From Propionibacteriaceae bacterium (GTDB lineage Bacteria > Actinomycetota > Actinomycetes > Propionibacteriales > Propionibacteriaceae), in assembly GCA_017882685.1 (NCBI GenBank), contig JADGPA010000106.1:1-37127 (forward strand): a DNA stretch of 37,127 bases, in the 5' to 3' direction. Under the pieces are notes generated by a model. It saw only the letters and a program-made list of their open reading frames with translations, searched no databases and had not been told where the DNA came from. Positions 24,789 to 34,241 of the stretch are shown one piece after another; the stretch's first letter is position 1, and each line of letters begins with the position of its first letter. The position numbers and the translations under genes were made by a program.

Positions 24789-25708
24789 TCAGCCGCTCAG
24801 CTCGCGCGGGACGGCGATCACATCGACGAGTGCTCCGTTGCGCCACACGGTGATCTCCACCGGACGTCCGATCGCCTCCTCGACCATCCAGCGCTGCAGG
24901 CTGGTTGCCGATCCCATCGGTTCCCCGGCGACGGCAACCACGATGTCCCCTGGACGGGGGCAGCCACCGCAGCCGGACTTCCGGGCACCACCTGAGCGAC
25001 CCGAAGGCCGCTGCGCCGGCTCAGCTTGGCGGCCAGTTGCGGCGGCAGGGGCGACTGCCGGGCCGCGATTCCCAGCCAGGCCCGTCGCACCTTCCCGGTG
25101 GTCATCAGGGCGCCGATGATCCGCTGGGTGCTGGCGTTGATCGGCACTGCCAGGCCGACGCCGACTCCCGCGACGGCGGTGTTCACCCCGACCATGCGTC
25201 CGCGGCTGTCGGCGAGCACCCCGCCGCTGTTCCCCGGGTTGAGCGCAGCGTCGGTCTGGATCACCTCGTCGACAACCCGGCCGCCGCTGGTGGGTAGCGA
25301 GCGACCCAGCCCCGAGACGATGCCGGCGGTCACCGTCCCTGCGAGGCCCAGGGGGTTGCCGAGCGCCACGACCAGTTGGCCGACCTGCAGCATCGCCGCG
25401 TCCCCGAGGGTGACCGGTGGTGGCAGATCGCCGCGGGCGCGCAGCACGGCAAGGTCCGACAGCGGGTCCCTGCCCGTGACGTCTGCGACGGTCTCCGTGC
25501 CGTCGGTGAAGGCAGCCGTCGCCTCCCTCGCTCCCGCAACGACATGTGCGCTGGTGAGCAGGTAGCCGTCGGCGGTGAGCACGCTGGCACTACCCGCACC
25601 CTCGCCACGTTCACCGCGGACGTGGAGGCTGGCAACGCTTGGCAGCACCTGCTGGGCGACCCGCACCACCGCCTCCGAGTAGGCGTCCAGGGCTTCTTCG
25701 TCCTCCAT
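24789..25708 (-). CDS. S1C (HtrA/DegP-type) serine protease with a frameshift in the PDZ domain
   Basis: The trypsin-like core is intact: His in YLLTSAHVVAGA, Asp in DPLSDLAVLRA and Ser in ALNPGNSGGVL. There is no signal peptide or membrane helix. In the PDZ domain the frame breaks after VVPGSPAAVAAP, at a run of five G (24956-24960 on the + strand). As read, it ends out of frame at 24818 with a low-quality tail. Adding one base restores RPGDIVVAVAGEPMGSATSLQRWM and a normal end at 24789, giving 306 residues. ATG 25708 (MEDEEALDAYSEAVV) is preferred to TTG 25756, which adds 16 unconserved residues. It may be a real mutation or a sequencing error. Confidence 0.8.
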
Positions 25709-25778
25709 ACCCGACAAACGCCGGCGACGGTCGCTGCTGTTCCGCTGTTCGCCCAAGGCTCAGCAACACAGGGCTCAG

Positions 25779-27038
25779 CTACCCGGTGAAGCCCACCCAG
25801 AGCACGATGACGTTCAGGCACACGATGAGGGCAACCACCACCCAGTTCAGGACCTGCTGCCCGCGCTTGTCCGCGTGCTCGCCCATCAGTCTCGGGTCGG
25901 CCGTGACGACGGCCAGCGGTGCCGCGGCGAGGGCAACGCCGAAGCTCAGCACCACCTGGCTCCAGATCAGGACCTCTGTGGCGGAGACACCGGTGAGCAC
26001 GAGCAGGACGGCGGGGCCGATCGTGATCAGGCGGCGCAGCGTGGGGGAGACCTGCCAGACGTGCAGGTCCTTGAGGATGCGGGAACCGGCGTGGGTGCCG
26101 ACGACGGCCGACCCGATGCCGGAGGCCAGCAGGCCGATCGCGAAGATCACGGCGGCGAGCGGGCCGAGTTCGACACCGAAGGTGGCATGGGCCGTCTGGA
26201 TGGTGTCCCCGCCGCGTCCCTGCAGGGCAACGGCGCCCAGCAGCAGCATGCCGATGTTCACCGATCCCGACAGCAACAGGGCCAAGGCGACGTCGAGCCG
26301 CTGGACCTTCAGCAGGCTGCTGATCGGGCCGGTCAGTTCGCCGTCGGGACGGTGCCGGTCGATCGCCAGCGCCGAGTGCAGATAGATGGCGTGCGGCATC
26401 ACCGTCGCGCCGAGCATCGCCGCGATCAGCATCCAGGCCCCAGTCGGCGGGATCGACGGCACCAGTCCCGCTGCGGTCGCCGCCCAGTCGGGCGGACGGA
26501 AGAGCAGCGCCCCGATGAAGCCGAGGGCCACCACGAGGAGCAGCGCACCGATGCCGGCCTCGAAGACCCGCTCGCCGCGGGCCCGCAGCACCCACAGCAG
26601 CACGATGGCGACGACGCCGACGACGACGCTGCCCGCCCACAGGGGCAGGCCGAACAACAGGGAGAGCCCCAGCGCGCCGCCGACGACCTCTGCGAGGTCG
26701 GTGGCGATGGCGATCACGAAGGCCTGCAGGCCGTAGGCGACGGTGAGCGCCTGCCGGTTGCCGCGGCGGGCGAACCGGACGGCCATCGCCTGCGGCAGGG
26801 TCTGCCCGGTGACCAGGCCGAGCTTCGCCGACTGGTACTGGATCACCATCGCCATCAGCGATGCCGTGGCCAGCACCCACACCAGCGTGTAGCCGTAAGT
26901 GGCGCCCGCGCTGAGGTTCGCAGCGACGTTCCCCGGGTCGACGTAGGCGACGCTGGCGACGAAGGCGGGTCCGAGCATGGCCATCGTGCCGGCGGTCACC
27001 GCTTTGGTGCGGCCGGTCCTGCTGCCCGCTGCGTCCAC
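25779..27038 (-). CDS. mntH: Nramp family divalent metal transporter (MntH-like)
   Basis: Nramp proteins import Mn2+ or Fe2+ with protons. The 419-residue protein has about 11 membrane helices. The two metal-site motifs are DPGN (residues 34-37, YVDPGNVAAN) and MPH in ATVMPHAIYLHSAL. GTG 27038 is chosen because the next residues lead straight into helix 1, and a TAGCCT box (27054-27049) lies just upstream. An in-frame start at 27194 would add 52 unrelated residues. No MntR-type regulator or binding site was recognised in the 209 bases shared with rpsP. The gene name is by family; iron versus manganese is not decided. Confidence 0.93.
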   Translation of the reverse strand: MDAAGSRTGRTKAVTAGTMAMLGPAFVASVAYVDPGNVAANLSAGATYGYTLVWVLATASLMAMVIQYQSAKLGLVTGQTLPQAMAVRFARRGNRQALTVAYGLQAFVIAIATDLAEVVGGALGLSLLFGLPLWAGSVVVGVVAIVLLWVLRARGERVFEAGIGALLLVVALGFIGALLFRPPDWAATAAGLVPSIPPTGAWMLIAAMLGATVMPHAIYLHSALAIDRHRPDGELTGPISSLLKVQRLDVALALLLSGSVNIGMLLLGAVALQGRGGDTIQTAHATFGVELGPLAAVIFAIGLLASGIGSAVVGTHAGSRILKDLHVWQVSPTLRRLITIGPAVLLVLTGVSATEVLIWSQVVLSFGVALAAAPLAVVTADPRLMGEHADKRGQQVLNWVVVALIVCLNVIVLWVGFTG

Positions 27039-27089
27039 GATGGCAGGCAGGCTACACGGCCCGGTTCGCCGTCCGGGGTGCTGGTCTGG

Positions 27090-27237
27090 CAGAATGTGTC
27101 CCGCATCTGTGCCCGCCGGCGCCCTCTGAACCCGGTTGACGCGGATCCACCCGAACCAGGCGGGCGTTGCCCCACATCGATCGCCTCGGCTCACCCATCC
27201 GGTCCGGTGGCGTCACCGGTCCAAGTTCCAACAGGAG
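27090..27237 (+). promoter_or_regulatory. rpsP promoter and leader
   Basis: CAGAAT at 27090-27095 with TG one base upstream (27087-27088) is an extended -10 box, predicting a start near 27102 and a leader of about 146 bases. A hairpin at 27201-27222 (CCGGTG with CACCGG, loop GCGT, plus two outer G-C pairs) lies just before AGGAG at 27233-27237. The stem could control S16 operon translation. The reverse-strand mntH promoter is in the same gap. Confidence 0.45.
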
Positions 27238-27247
27238 AACCACACAC

Positions 27248-27685
27248 GTGGCTGTCAAGATTCGACTCAAGCGGCTCGGCAAGATCCGCTCACCGCACTA
27301 CCGCATCGTCGTCATGGACGCCCGCACCAAGCGGGACGGCCGGGCCATCGAGGAAATCGGCCTCTACCACCCGAAGAACGATCCTTCGGTGATCCGGGTC
27401 AACTCTGAGCGCGCGCAGTACTGGCTCTCCGTGGGTGCACAGCCCACCGAGGCCGTCGTTGCGATCTTCAAGCGCACCGGTGACTGGCAGGCCTTCAGCG
27501 GCGACACCAGCCCGTCTGGTGTCGACCCGCAGCCGGCCCCCCGCGACAAGGTGGCGCTGTTCAACGCCGCCCTCGCCGAGGCCGACAGCGAGCCCGCCAC
27601 CTCCGCGATCTCCAAGCCGAAGAAGAAGGCTGCCGAGGTCGAGGTGGACGCCGAGTCCGCGCCGGCCGAGGTCGAAGAGGCCTGA
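27248..27685 (+). CDS. rpsP: 30S ribosomal protein S16
   Basis: The 145-residue protein has the S16 core [42 protein letters not shown] and [16 protein letters not shown] in the first 90 residues. The tail of about 55 residues is Ala/Glu/Lys-rich, which is longer than in E. coli but common in Actinobacteria. GTG 27248 is fixed by the conserved N-terminus. The khpA gene starts two bases after the stop. Confidence 0.97.
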   Translation: MAVKIRLKRLGKIRSPHYRIVVMDARTKRDGRAIEEIGLYHPKNDPSVIRVNSERAQYWLSVGAQPTEAVVAIFKRTGDWQAFSGDTSPSGVDPQPAPRDKVALFNAALAEADSEPATSAISKPKKKAAEVEVDAESAPAEVEEA

Positions 27686-27687
27686 GC

Positions 27688-27942
27688 ATGCTCGCCGACG
27701 CGTTGGAACACCTGGTCCGTGGCCTGGTTCCGAACCCGGACGACGTCCGGGTGCGCGAGGCCGACCGTGGCCGCACACGCACCCTTGAGGTTCGGGTTCA
27801 CCCGGAGGACATCGGCAAGGTCATCGGACGCCAGGGACGCACCGCTGGTGCCCTGCGCACGGTGATCGCAGCACTGGCCGGCCGGGAGCAGGTGCGCGTC
27901 GACTTCGTCGACGTGGACCGCCGGCCGCGCCGCCGTAACTGA
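27688..27942 (+). CDS. khpA: KH-domain RNA-binding protein KhpA
   Basis: The 84-residue protein is a single KH domain with the GxxG loop in IGKVIGRQGRTAGALRTVI and a basic tail (RRPRRRN). KhpA is an RNA chaperone commonly encoded between rpsP and rimM, as here. The ATG follows the rpsP stop after two bases, so they are co-translated. Confidence 0.95.
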   Translation: MLADALEHLVRGLVPNPDDVRVREADRGRTRTLEVRVHPEDIGKVIGRQGRTAGALRTVIAALAGREQVRVDFVDVDRRPRRRN

Positions 27943-27956
27943 ACGCAACTCACATC

Positions 27957-27990
27957 CGTCCGCCCCGTCGCAGCAGCGGCGGGGCGGATG
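27957..27990 (+). promoter_or_regulatory. Hairpin between khpA and rimM
   Basis: A 14-bp stem (27957-27970 with 27977-27990, two wobble pairs) has loop CAGCAG. It starts 15 bases after the khpA stop and ends seven bases before the rimM ribosome site GGAG (27998-28001). There is no T-run. It may be a weak terminator, a processing site or a translation control. Confidence 0.55.
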
Positions 27991-28005
27991 GCGTTCTGGA
28001 GACAA

Positions 28006-28518
28006 GTGTCTGAACAATTGATCGTCGGCACCATCGGCCGCGCCCACGGGCTCCGCGGCCAGGTGACCGTCCGTCCGCGCACCGACAGCATCGAGGAGCG
28101 CTTCGCTCCCGGAGCTGTCCTCCAGGCGGCCGGCCGGCCGCTCACAGTCGCAAGCTTCAACCTGCAGCAGGGCCGGCTGGTGGTCGCCTTTGCCGAGGTC
28201 ACCGGCCGATCGGCGGCCGAGGAATTGCGCGGCGTCGACCTGTGGGCAGAGGGGGTGCCCGATGCCATCGGCGAGGACGAGTACCACGACACCGAACTGA
28301 TCGGCCTTGTTGCCGTCGACCCCGAGGGTGCCCGTCTTGGCGAGGTCACCGCCGTGCACCACCACCCGTCCCAGGACCTGCTGGTGCTGCGCACGGACGC
28401 GGGGGAGCGCATGGTGCCCTTCGTCATGGAGCTGGTGCCAGAGGTCGACGTGCCGGGCGGCCGCCTCGTGGTCAACCCGATCCCCGGCCTGCTGACGGAG
28501 GTGCCCGATGAGGATTGA
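28006..28518 (+). CDS. rimM: 16S rRNA processing protein RimM
   Basis: RimM helps mature the 30S head and binds S19. The 170-residue protein opens with [23 protein letters not shown] and ends in a PRC-barrel domain ([31 protein letters not shown], then [28 protein letters not shown]). GTG 28006 is chosen because GGAG lies four bases upstream. The in-frame ATG 27988 would be inside the upstream hairpin. It overlaps trmD by 11 bases. Confidence 0.95.
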   Translation: MSEQLIVGTIGRAHGLRGQVTVRPRTDSIEERFAPGAVLQAAGRPLTVASFNLQQGRLVVAFAEVTGRSAAEELRGVDLWAEGVPDAIGEDEYHDTELIGLVAVDPEGARLGEVTAVHHHPSQDLLVLRTDAGERMVPFVMELVPEVDVPGGRLVVNPIPGLLTEVPDED

Positions 28519-29212
28519 CCTGGTCAGCATCTTCCCCGACTACTTCGCCCCGCTGAGCCTCTCGCTGGTGGGGAAGGCCATCGACACCGGCATCCTCGCC
28601 CTCGGCGTCCACGACCTGCGGGACTGGACGCACGACCGGCATCGCACTGTCGACGACACCCCCTACGGCGGTGGCGCAGGCATGGTGATGAAGCCCGAAC
28701 CGTGGGGTGAGGCGCTGGACGCCCTCGTGCCCGACGACGGGCCGCCGCCGCTGCTGGTGGTGCCGACCCCTGCCGGGGTGCCGTTCACCCAGGCGCTGGC
28801 CCAGGAGCTGGCCGCCCGTAGCTGGTTGCTCTTCGCCTGCGGACGCTACGAGGGCATCGACGCCAGGGTGGTCGAGCACGCCGCGTCCCGCATGGACGTC
28901 CTCGAGGTGAGCCTCGGCGACTACGTCCTCAACGGGGGCGAAGTTGCCGCCCTCGCGATCACCGAGGCTGTGGTGCGACTGCTGCCCGGTGTGCTGGGCA
29001 ACCCGGAGTCGCTGGTCGAGGAATCCCACGGCGCTGAACTCGACGGCCTGCTGGAGTACCCGGTGTACACCAAGCCGGCGACCTGGCGGGGTCTTGAGGT
29101 GCCCCCCGTACTGCTGTCGGGGCACCATGGACAGGTGGCGGCCTGGCGGCTGGCGCAAGCCCGCGAGCGCACAGTGGAGCGCCGTCCGGATCTCCTCGAA
29201 GGGTTGAATTAG
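28508..29212 (+). CDS. trmD: tRNA (guanine(37)-N(1))-methyltransferase TrmD
   Basis: TrmD methylates G37 of tRNAs reading CNN codons, using SAM bound in a trefoil knot. The 234-residue protein has the start [13 protein letters not shown], the motif [17 protein letters not shown] and the knot [12 protein letters not shown] with [28 protein letters not shown] is the usual late substrate motif. It overlaps rimM and closes the rpsP operon. The gap to sdhC (29213-29342) has no gene. Confidence 0.97.
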   Translation: MRIDLVSIFPDYFAPLSLSLVGKAIDTGILALGVHDLRDWTHDRHRTVDDTPYGGGAGMVMKPEPWGEALDALVPDDGPPPLLVVPTPAGVPFTQALAQELAARSWLLFACGRYEGIDARVVEHAASRMDVLEVSLGDYVLNGGEVAALAITEAVVRLLPGVLGNPESLVEESHGAELDGLLEYPVYTKPATWRGLEVPPVLLSGHHGQVAAWRLAQARERTVERRPDLLEGLN

Positions 29213-29330
29213 GCAACGCCGATATTGCCGAAAGGACCGTTTGAGGCGGTTCGTCCAGCCCTTGTCCGCACTCTGAGATACGCCCCGCCCGGAAACCCCC
29301 TGACTGCGCGAAACAGTCGGCATTTCTCGT

Positions 29331-29342
29331 TAGTGTGGCCCC
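29331..29342 (+). promoter_or_regulatory. Leaderless promoter of sdhCAB
   Basis: TAGTGT at 29331-29336 is followed by six bases and GTG 29343. No ribosome site is present and the upstream gene ends 130 bases away, so this is the likely operon promoter. Confidence 0.5.
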
Positions 29343-30047
29343 GTGGCGACAACGACTCTTACACCTCATCAGAGAGCTGTCCGATCAACCGTTGCGATGA
29401 AGGTCTTGATGGCCATCACCGGGTTGATCCTGATCGGCTTCCTCCTGATGCACATGTACGGCAACCTCAAGATGTTCCTCGGTGCCGAATCCTTCGATCA
29501 CTACGCAGAGTGGCTGAAGGGGGACATCCTCTACCCGCTGATCCCCAAGGGCTGGTTCATCTGGCTCTTCCGGGCGTTCATGGTCGCGGCCATCGTGCTG
29601 CACATCTACTCGGCCGTGACGCTGTGGAGCCGCGCGGTCGCTGCCAACCCGACCGCGTATGCGGCCAAGAAGAAGCTGGCCCAGACCTACTCGGCGCGCA
29701 CCATGCGCTGGGGTGGCGTCATCCTTGCCGGCCTGCTGATTTTCCATCTCGCGCAGTTCACCGTGAAGGCAGCCCTCGTCAACGGGCCGGCCTCGGCATC
29801 GTCCTATGACATGGTGATCGGCGAGTTCAGCGTGTGGTGGATGGTCCTGGTCTACGCCCTGTGGATCGTGACGGTGTGCATGCACGTGCGACACGGCCTG
29901 TGGAGCGCCTTCGCGACCCTGGGCGCCAACACCAGCGCCAAGGCCCGCGCCGTGCTCAACGGCTGCGCCTGGGCGATCGCCCTCCTGCTCTACATCGGCT
30001 TCATGATCATGCCGGTGGCTGTTCTCTTCGGATGGATTCGCTCATGA
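29343..30047 (+). CDS. sdhC: Succinate dehydrogenase cytochrome b subunit
   Basis: This is the b558-type single-subunit anchor that binds haem and quinone. The 234-residue protein has five predicted membrane helices. Candidate haem His residues lie in [26 protein letters not shown] and [10 protein letters not shown]. The presence of one anchor gene rather than sdhC plus sdhD fits the Bacillus or fumarate-reductase-like class. The stop overlaps the sdhA ATG (ATGA). Confidence 0.94.
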   Translation: MATTTLTPHQRAVRSTVAMKVLMAITGLILIGFLLMHMYGNLKMFLGAESFDHYAEWLKGDILYPLIPKGWFIWLFRAFMVAAIVLHIYSAVTLWSRAVAANPTAYAAKKKLAQTYSARTMRWGGVILAGLLIFHLAQFTVKAALVNGPASASSYDMVIGEFSVWWMVLVYALWIVTVCMHVRHGLWSAFATLGANTSAKARAVLNGCAWAIALLLYIGFMIMPVAVLFGWIRS

Positions 30048-32074
30048 CCACGACGACGCCCGCCGCCCCCAAGACGGCGAAGACCCAGAGCACCGAGTAC
30101 TTCGAGGTCGGCGCCGAGATCAAGGACGCCAAGGCGCCGGGCGGTGCGATCGAGCAGAAATGGTCGAAGCGCAAGTTCGAGGCCAAGCTCGTCAACCCGT
30201 CCAACCGGCGCAAGATGACCGTGATCATCGTCGGCACCGGCCTCGCCGGTGGCGCAGCGGCGGCTTCGTTGGGTGAAGCTGGCTACAACGTCCAGAACTT
30301 CTGTTACCAGGACAGCCCGCGGCGCGCTCACTCGATCGCAGCCCAGGGCGGCATCAACGCAGCCAAGAACTACCGCAACGACAACGACTCGACGTTCCGG
30401 CTGTTCTACGACACGGTCAAGGGTGGCGACTACCGCTCTCGCGAGACCAACGTCTACCGCCTGGCGGAGGTCAGCTCGAACATCATCGACCAGTGCGTCG
30501 CCCAGGGCGTCCCGTTCGCCCGCGAGTACGGCGGCCTCCTGGACAACCGTTCGTTCGGCGGCGTCCAGGTACAGCGCACCTTCTACGCCCGCGGCCAGAC
30601 CGGCCAGCAGCTGCTGATCGGTGCCTACCAGGCGCTGGAACGCCAGGTGGCTGCAGGCACTGTGACGATGCACACCCGGCACGAGATGCTCGAAATCATC
30701 ATCGTGGGGGGCCGCGCCCGCGGCATCATCACCCGCGACATGGTGACCGGCGAAGTCGAAAGCCACTTCGCCGACGTGGTCGTGCTGGCAACCGGTGGGT
30801 ACGGGAACGTGTTCTTCCTTTCCACGAACGCAATGGGCTGCAACGTGACCGCCAACTGGCGGGCACACCGCAAGGGCGCCTACTTCGGCAACCCCTGCTA
30901 CACGCAGATCCACCCCACCTGCATCCCGGTGCATGGCGAGACCCAGTCCAAGCTCACCCTGATGAGTGAGTCGCTGCGTAACGACGGCCGGATCTGGGTG
31001 CCCAAGCGGGCCGAGGATTGCGAGAAGGACCCACGCCAGATCGCAGAGGGGGACCGCGACTACTACCTGGAGCGGATCTACCCGGCGTTCGGCAACCTTG
31101 TGCCGCGTGACATCGCGTCCCGGCAGGCCAAGAACATGTGCGACGAGGGTCGCGGCGTCGGCCCGGCCGTCAAGGAGTTCGACGCGGAAGGCAACGAGAG
31201 GTTCGTCCGTCGCGGCGTCTACCTCGACTTCGCAGAGGCGATCGGCCGGATCGGCAAGGACGGAGTGGCTGCCCGCTACGGCAACCTCTTCGACATGTAC
31301 GCCCAGATCACCGGCGAGGACCCGTACGAGACTGGGATGCGGATCTATCCCGCGGTGCACTACACCATGGGTGGCCTGTGGGTGGATTACGACCTGTCCT
31401 CCAACGTGCCCGGCCTCTACGTGACCGGCGAGGCGAACTTCTCCGATCACGGCGCAAACCGGCTCGGTGCGTCGGCCCTGATGCAGGGCCTGGCCGACGG
31501 CTACTTCGTGCTCCCGAACACCATCAACGACTACCTGGCTGGTTCCTCGAAGTTCGAGAAGGTGGACGAGACGCACCCGGCAGCGGTCGAGGCGTTGGAG
31601 TCGGTCACGGATCGGATCGCCAAACTGCTGGCCGTCAACGGCACCCGCACGGTCGACTCCTTCCACAAGGAGCTCGGCAACATCATGTGGGAATACTGCG
31701 GCATGTACCGCACCGAGGCCGGCCTGATCAAGGCCATCGGCCTCATCCGGAAGCTCCGCGAGAGCTTCTGGAAGGACGTGAAGGTCTCCGGCGTGAACGA
31801 GGACTTCAACCAGACCCTGGAGCGGGCCGGACGCGTGGTGGACTTCATGGAACTCGGCGAACTGATGTGCGTCGACGCCCTGCACCGCCGCGAATCCTGC
31901 GGTGGACACTTCCGGGCAGAAAGCCAGACAGAGGACGGCGAGGCGCTGCGTCACGACGACGAGTACGCCTACGTCGCCGCCTGGGAGTACACCGGCACCG
32001 CGCAGACCCCGATCCTGCACAAGGAGCCGCTGGAGTATGAGTTCATCGAGCTGAAGCAACGGAGTTACAAGTGA
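30044..32074 (+). CDS. sdhA: Succinate dehydrogenase flavoprotein subunit
   Basis: SdhA oxidises succinate to fumarate with covalent FAD. The 676-residue protein has the nucleotide-binding motif [22 protein letters not shown], the FAD-linking His96 in [18 protein letters not shown], the second FAD motif [13 protein letters not shown], and active-site stretches HPTCIPV and [12 protein letters not shown]. About 45 residues precede the Rossmann strand. ATG 30044 overlaps the sdhC stop; an ATG at 30032 would add four residues. A four-base overlap links it to sdhB. Confidence 0.97.
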   Translation: MTTTTPAAPKTAKTQSTEYFEVGAEIKDAKAPGGAIEQKWSKRKFEAKLVNPSNRRKMTVIIVGTGLAGGAAAASLGEAGYNVQNFCYQDSPRRAHSIAAQGGINAAKNYRNDNDSTFRLFYDTVKGGDYRSRETNVYRLAEVSSNIIDQCVAQGVPFAREYGGLLDNRSFGGVQVQRTFYARGQTGQQLLIGAYQALERQVAAGTVTMHTRHEMLEIIIVGGRARGIITRDMVTGEVESHFADVVVLATGGYGNVFFLSTNAMGCNVTANWRAHRKGAYFGNPCYTQIHPTCIPVHGETQSKLTLMSESLRNDGRIWVPKRAEDCEKDPRQIAEGDRDYYLERIYPAFGNLVPRDIASRQAKNMCDEGRGVGPAVKEFDAEGNERFVRRGVYLDFAEAIGRIGKDGVAARYGNLFDMYAQITGEDPYETGMRIYPAVHYTMGGLWVDYDLSSNVPGLYVTGEANFSDHGANRLGASALMQGLADGYFVLPNTINDYLAGSSKFEKVDETHPAAVEALESVTDRIAKLLAVNGTRTVDSFHKELGNIMWEYCGMYRTEAGLIKAIGLIRKLRESFWKDVKVSGVNEDFNQTLERAGRVVDFMELGELMCVDALHRRESCGGHFRAESQTEDGEALRHDDEYAYVAAWEYTGTAQTPILHKEPLEYEFIELKQRSYK

Positions 32075-32832
32075 ACATCACGCTGCGCATATGGCGCCAA
32101 GCAAACGCCTCTGCCGAGGGCCGCATGGTCACCTACCAGGTGCAGGACGTCTCCGCGGACATGTCGTTCCTGGAGATGCTCGACCTGCTCAACGAGGACC
32201 TCACGCTCAAGGGCGAGGAGCCGGTGGCCTTCGACCACGACTGTCGTGAAGGCATCTGTGGCATGTGTGGTGTCGTCATCAACGGCACCGCCCATGGCCG
32301 GGGCGAGTCCCCGGTTCCGACCACCACGTGCCAGTTGCACATGCGGTCCTTCGAAGATGGCGCGACCATCGACGTCGAGCCGTGGCGGGCGGGCCCGTTC
32401 CCTGTGATCAAGGACCTGGCCGTCGACCGGTCGGCGTTCGACCGGATCATCCAGGCTGGTGGCTTCATCTCCGCCAACACGGGTGCAGCACCGGAGGCCC
32501 ACGCCGCGCCGGTGGGCAAGTTGCAGGCCGACCGTGCCTTCGACGCCGCCACCTGCATCGGTTGTGGCGCGTGTGTCGCGGCATGCCCGAACTCCTCGGC
32601 GATGCTGTTCACCGCTGCGAAGATCACCCACCTGGCCATGCTCCCGCAGGGCCAGCCGGAGCGGTACAGCCGGATCAAGACGATGATCGCTGTGCACGAC
32701 GAAGAGGGCTTCGGCGGCTGCACGAACATCGGCGAGTGCGCGGAGGTCTGCCCCAAGCAGATCCCGTTCGACACGATCAGCCAGCTCAACCGCGACCTGA
32801 TCGCCTCGCTGTTCAAGAAGGACGGCAAGTAA
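32071..32832 (+). CDS. sdhB: Succinate dehydrogenase iron-sulfur subunit
   Basis: SdhB passes electrons from FAD to quinone through three clusters. The 253-residue protein has the 2Fe-2S ferredoxin part [17 protein letters not shown] (with the later Cys in TTTCQLHM), then [17 protein letters not shown] and [18 protein letters not shown] for the 4Fe-4S and 3Fe-4S clusters. The GTG start overlaps the sdhA stop by four bases. A strong hairpin closes the operon. Confidence 0.97.
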   Translation: MNITLRIWRQANASAEGRMVTYQVQDVSADMSFLEMLDLLNEDLTLKGEEPVAFDHDCREGICGMCGVVINGTAHGRGESPVPTTTCQLHMRSFEDGATIDVEPWRAGPFPVIKDLAVDRSAFDRIIQAGGFISANTGAAPEAHAAPVGKLQADRAFDAATCIGCGACVAACPNSSAMLFTAAKITHLAMLPQGQPERYSRIKTMIAVHDEEGFGGCTNIGECAEVCPKQIPFDTISQLNRDLIASLFKKDGK

Positions 32833-32847
32833 GAAGCAACCCGACGG

Positions 32848-32875
32848 CGGCCCCCGGAGAACGCTCCGGGGGCCG
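32848..32875 (+). terminator. Hairpin terminator of sdhCAB
   Basis: A perfect 12-bp stem, CGGCCCCCGGAG (32848-32859) with CTCCGGGGGCCG (32864-32875), has loop AACG, 15 bases after the sdhB stop. No T-run follows. The rest of the gap to 33010 has only a 6-bp hairpin at 32932-32949 and no gene. Confidence 0.75.
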
Positions 32876-33010
32876 TCGCGCGTCCCGATCCCGTCCGGTT
32901 TGCTCCCGAATCACGCCCCCGCTCCCGGAATTTCGGGAGGAAGGGCGCGTTTCGGTGGCGGAAGTGCCGCGATCTGGCAAAGGATCCGGGGCGGCGGGGT
33001 CGTCCTGAGA

Positions 33011-34027
33011 TCACCGACCCGTTGGGGGACCGCCGATGGTCGCCAGTAGCCGAGCCTCAGCTGCTGCGTCCATCCCGACCGCAGCCCGTTCCGGATGAGC
33101 CGGCGCGGGGAGACCCTCGGCCTGCAACCATGCCCAGGTGTCGGCCACGGTCTCAGCCACCGGTCGACAGGTGAGGCCGGCGGCACATGCAGCGGAGACG
33201 TCCCCGTCATGCAGGCCGGCGAATTCCCCCGCCGGAGGGAGCCAGATGGGCAGCTCCGTCCACGGGGCAACCCCGGCGGCGGCGACGGCTTCCGGGCTCA
33301 CCCAGGCAAGCTCCGCGTCGGAGCTGGTCGCCGTTCGGCACCGCTCCAACAACTCCCCCATCGTGGTGTGCCCAGGACGGCTCACCGAGTTGAACGCCCC
33401 CGAAACGACGCGCGCCCCGGCGTCCAGCACCCAGCCGGCGAGGTCGCGCCCGTCGACGTACTGCAACGGCCGGTCCGGCGGCCCCGGACAGGGCACCCGC
33501 CCGCCCTTGTCAATCCGACGAAGCCAGAAGGGCAGCCGTCCAACCCTTTCGTAGGGCCCCAGGACAAGGCCGGCACGCGCCAGGAGTACCGGACCGTCGA
33601 ACCCCTCCAGGGCGGCCAACTCCCCACCCCGTTTGGCGGCGGCATAGTCGGAGGCATCCTCGCTTGCCGGGTCTCCGGCCACCACTGGCGCTGATTCGTC
33701 GGCGGCGACCGGGATCGGCCACACGTAGACGGAACGGGAAGAGATATCGGTGTAGTGACGGGCCCGACCTGCAAGCAGCCGGGCGCAGTCCAGCACAGCG
33801 CGGGGGGCCAGTGACCAGGTGTCGACGACCGCATCCCACTCGTCGTCGCCCAAGGCGGCGGCCACCGCAGCTGGGTCCATGCGATCGGCGTAGCGTGCGG
33901 ACGCCCCGTGCGCGGGTGGCCCGCTCACGCCGCGGGTGAAGGTGGTGACCTCGTCGCCGCGAGCCAGCGCGCTCTCGACGACGGCGCGGCCGACATGGTG
34001 CGTTCCGCCTAGCACCAGGATTCGCAT
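33011..34027 (-). CDS. Extended SDR / NAD-dependent epimerase-dehydratase-like protein
   Basis: The 338-residue protein opens MRILVLGGTHHVGRAVVESALARGDEVTTFTRG, a Rossmann motif of the atypical extended SDR type. The Ser-Tyr-Lys set can be seen as ISSRSVYVW and SDYAAAKRGGE (YxxxK). LARAGLVLGPYERVGRLPFWLRRI and LQYVDGRDLAGWVLDA are typical of NAD-dependent epimerases of the plant CSP41-like group. The substrate is unknown. The ATG lies six bases after CAGAGT (34039-34034), suggesting a leaderless mRNA. It is transcribed toward sdhB. Confidence 0.87.
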   Translation of the reverse strand: MRILVLGGTHHVGRAVVESALARGDEVTTFTRGVSGPPAHGASARYADRMDPAAVAAALGDDEWDAVVDTWSLAPRAVLDCARLLAGRARHYTDISSRSVYVWPIPVAADESAPVVAGDPASEDASDYAAAKRGGELAALEGFDGPVLLARAGLVLGPYERVGRLPFWLRRIDKGGRVPCPGPPDRPLQYVDGRDLAGWVLDAGARVVSGAFNSVSRPGHTTMGELLERCRTATSSDAELAWVSPEAVAAAGVAPWTELPIWLPPAGEFAGLHDGDVSAACAAGLTCRPVAETVADTWAWLQAEGLPAPAHPERAAVGMDAAAEARLLATIGGPPTGR

Positions 34028-34106
34028 CCGCCGACTCTGCCCCTCGACACCCGGCCCGGCAAGCTCGACGCGATGCTGACGCTGCGGGCCTCCAGACGTG
34101 TGGGGA

Positions 34107-34174
34107 CGAATCTGCAGCCAGATGGCGCTGAGTTCGCCAAGGATGAGCCGGGAGCCGGACCAGCTGCAGATTCT
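34107..34174. repeat. Spaced inverted repeat with internal hairpins
   Basis: GAATCTGCAGC (34108-34118) pairs perfectly with GCTGCAGATTC (34163-34173). Inside are TGGCG/CGCCA (34123-34127 with 34135-34139) and a CCGG-GAG-CCGG hairpin. Together they could form a three-way junction in RNA from either strand. The element sits in the 214-base divergent gap between the epimerase and the next gene, which holds no coding gene. Confidence 0.5.
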
Positions 34175-34211
34175 TCTCAGGGGAGGGGATCCTGCCTTTC
34201 GGGGGGCGGTT

Positions 34212-34234
34212 TGTGAGAATGTTCCCGATGGAGG
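34212..34234 (+). promoter_or_regulatory. Promoter and ribosome site of the 34242 gene
   Basis: TG at 34212-34213 followed by GAGAAT at 34215-34220 is an extended -10 box, predicting a start near 34227. GGAGG at 34230-34234 lies seven bases before ATG 34242. Confidence 0.4.
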
Positions 34235-34241
34235 TGGTGGG

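Noticed and set aside
25330-26880. 516-codon reverse-strand frame overlapping mntH and the protease.
   Set aside because: It is an alternate frame of mntH, rich in Arg, Pro and Ala. The mntH frame has the DPGN and MPH motifs.
29990-32059. Long open frame of 689 codons on the reverse strand across sdhA.
   Set aside because: It is the antisense shadow of a high-GC gene. Its translation is His/Val/Asp-rich with no motif, while sdhA on the + strand has all family motifs.
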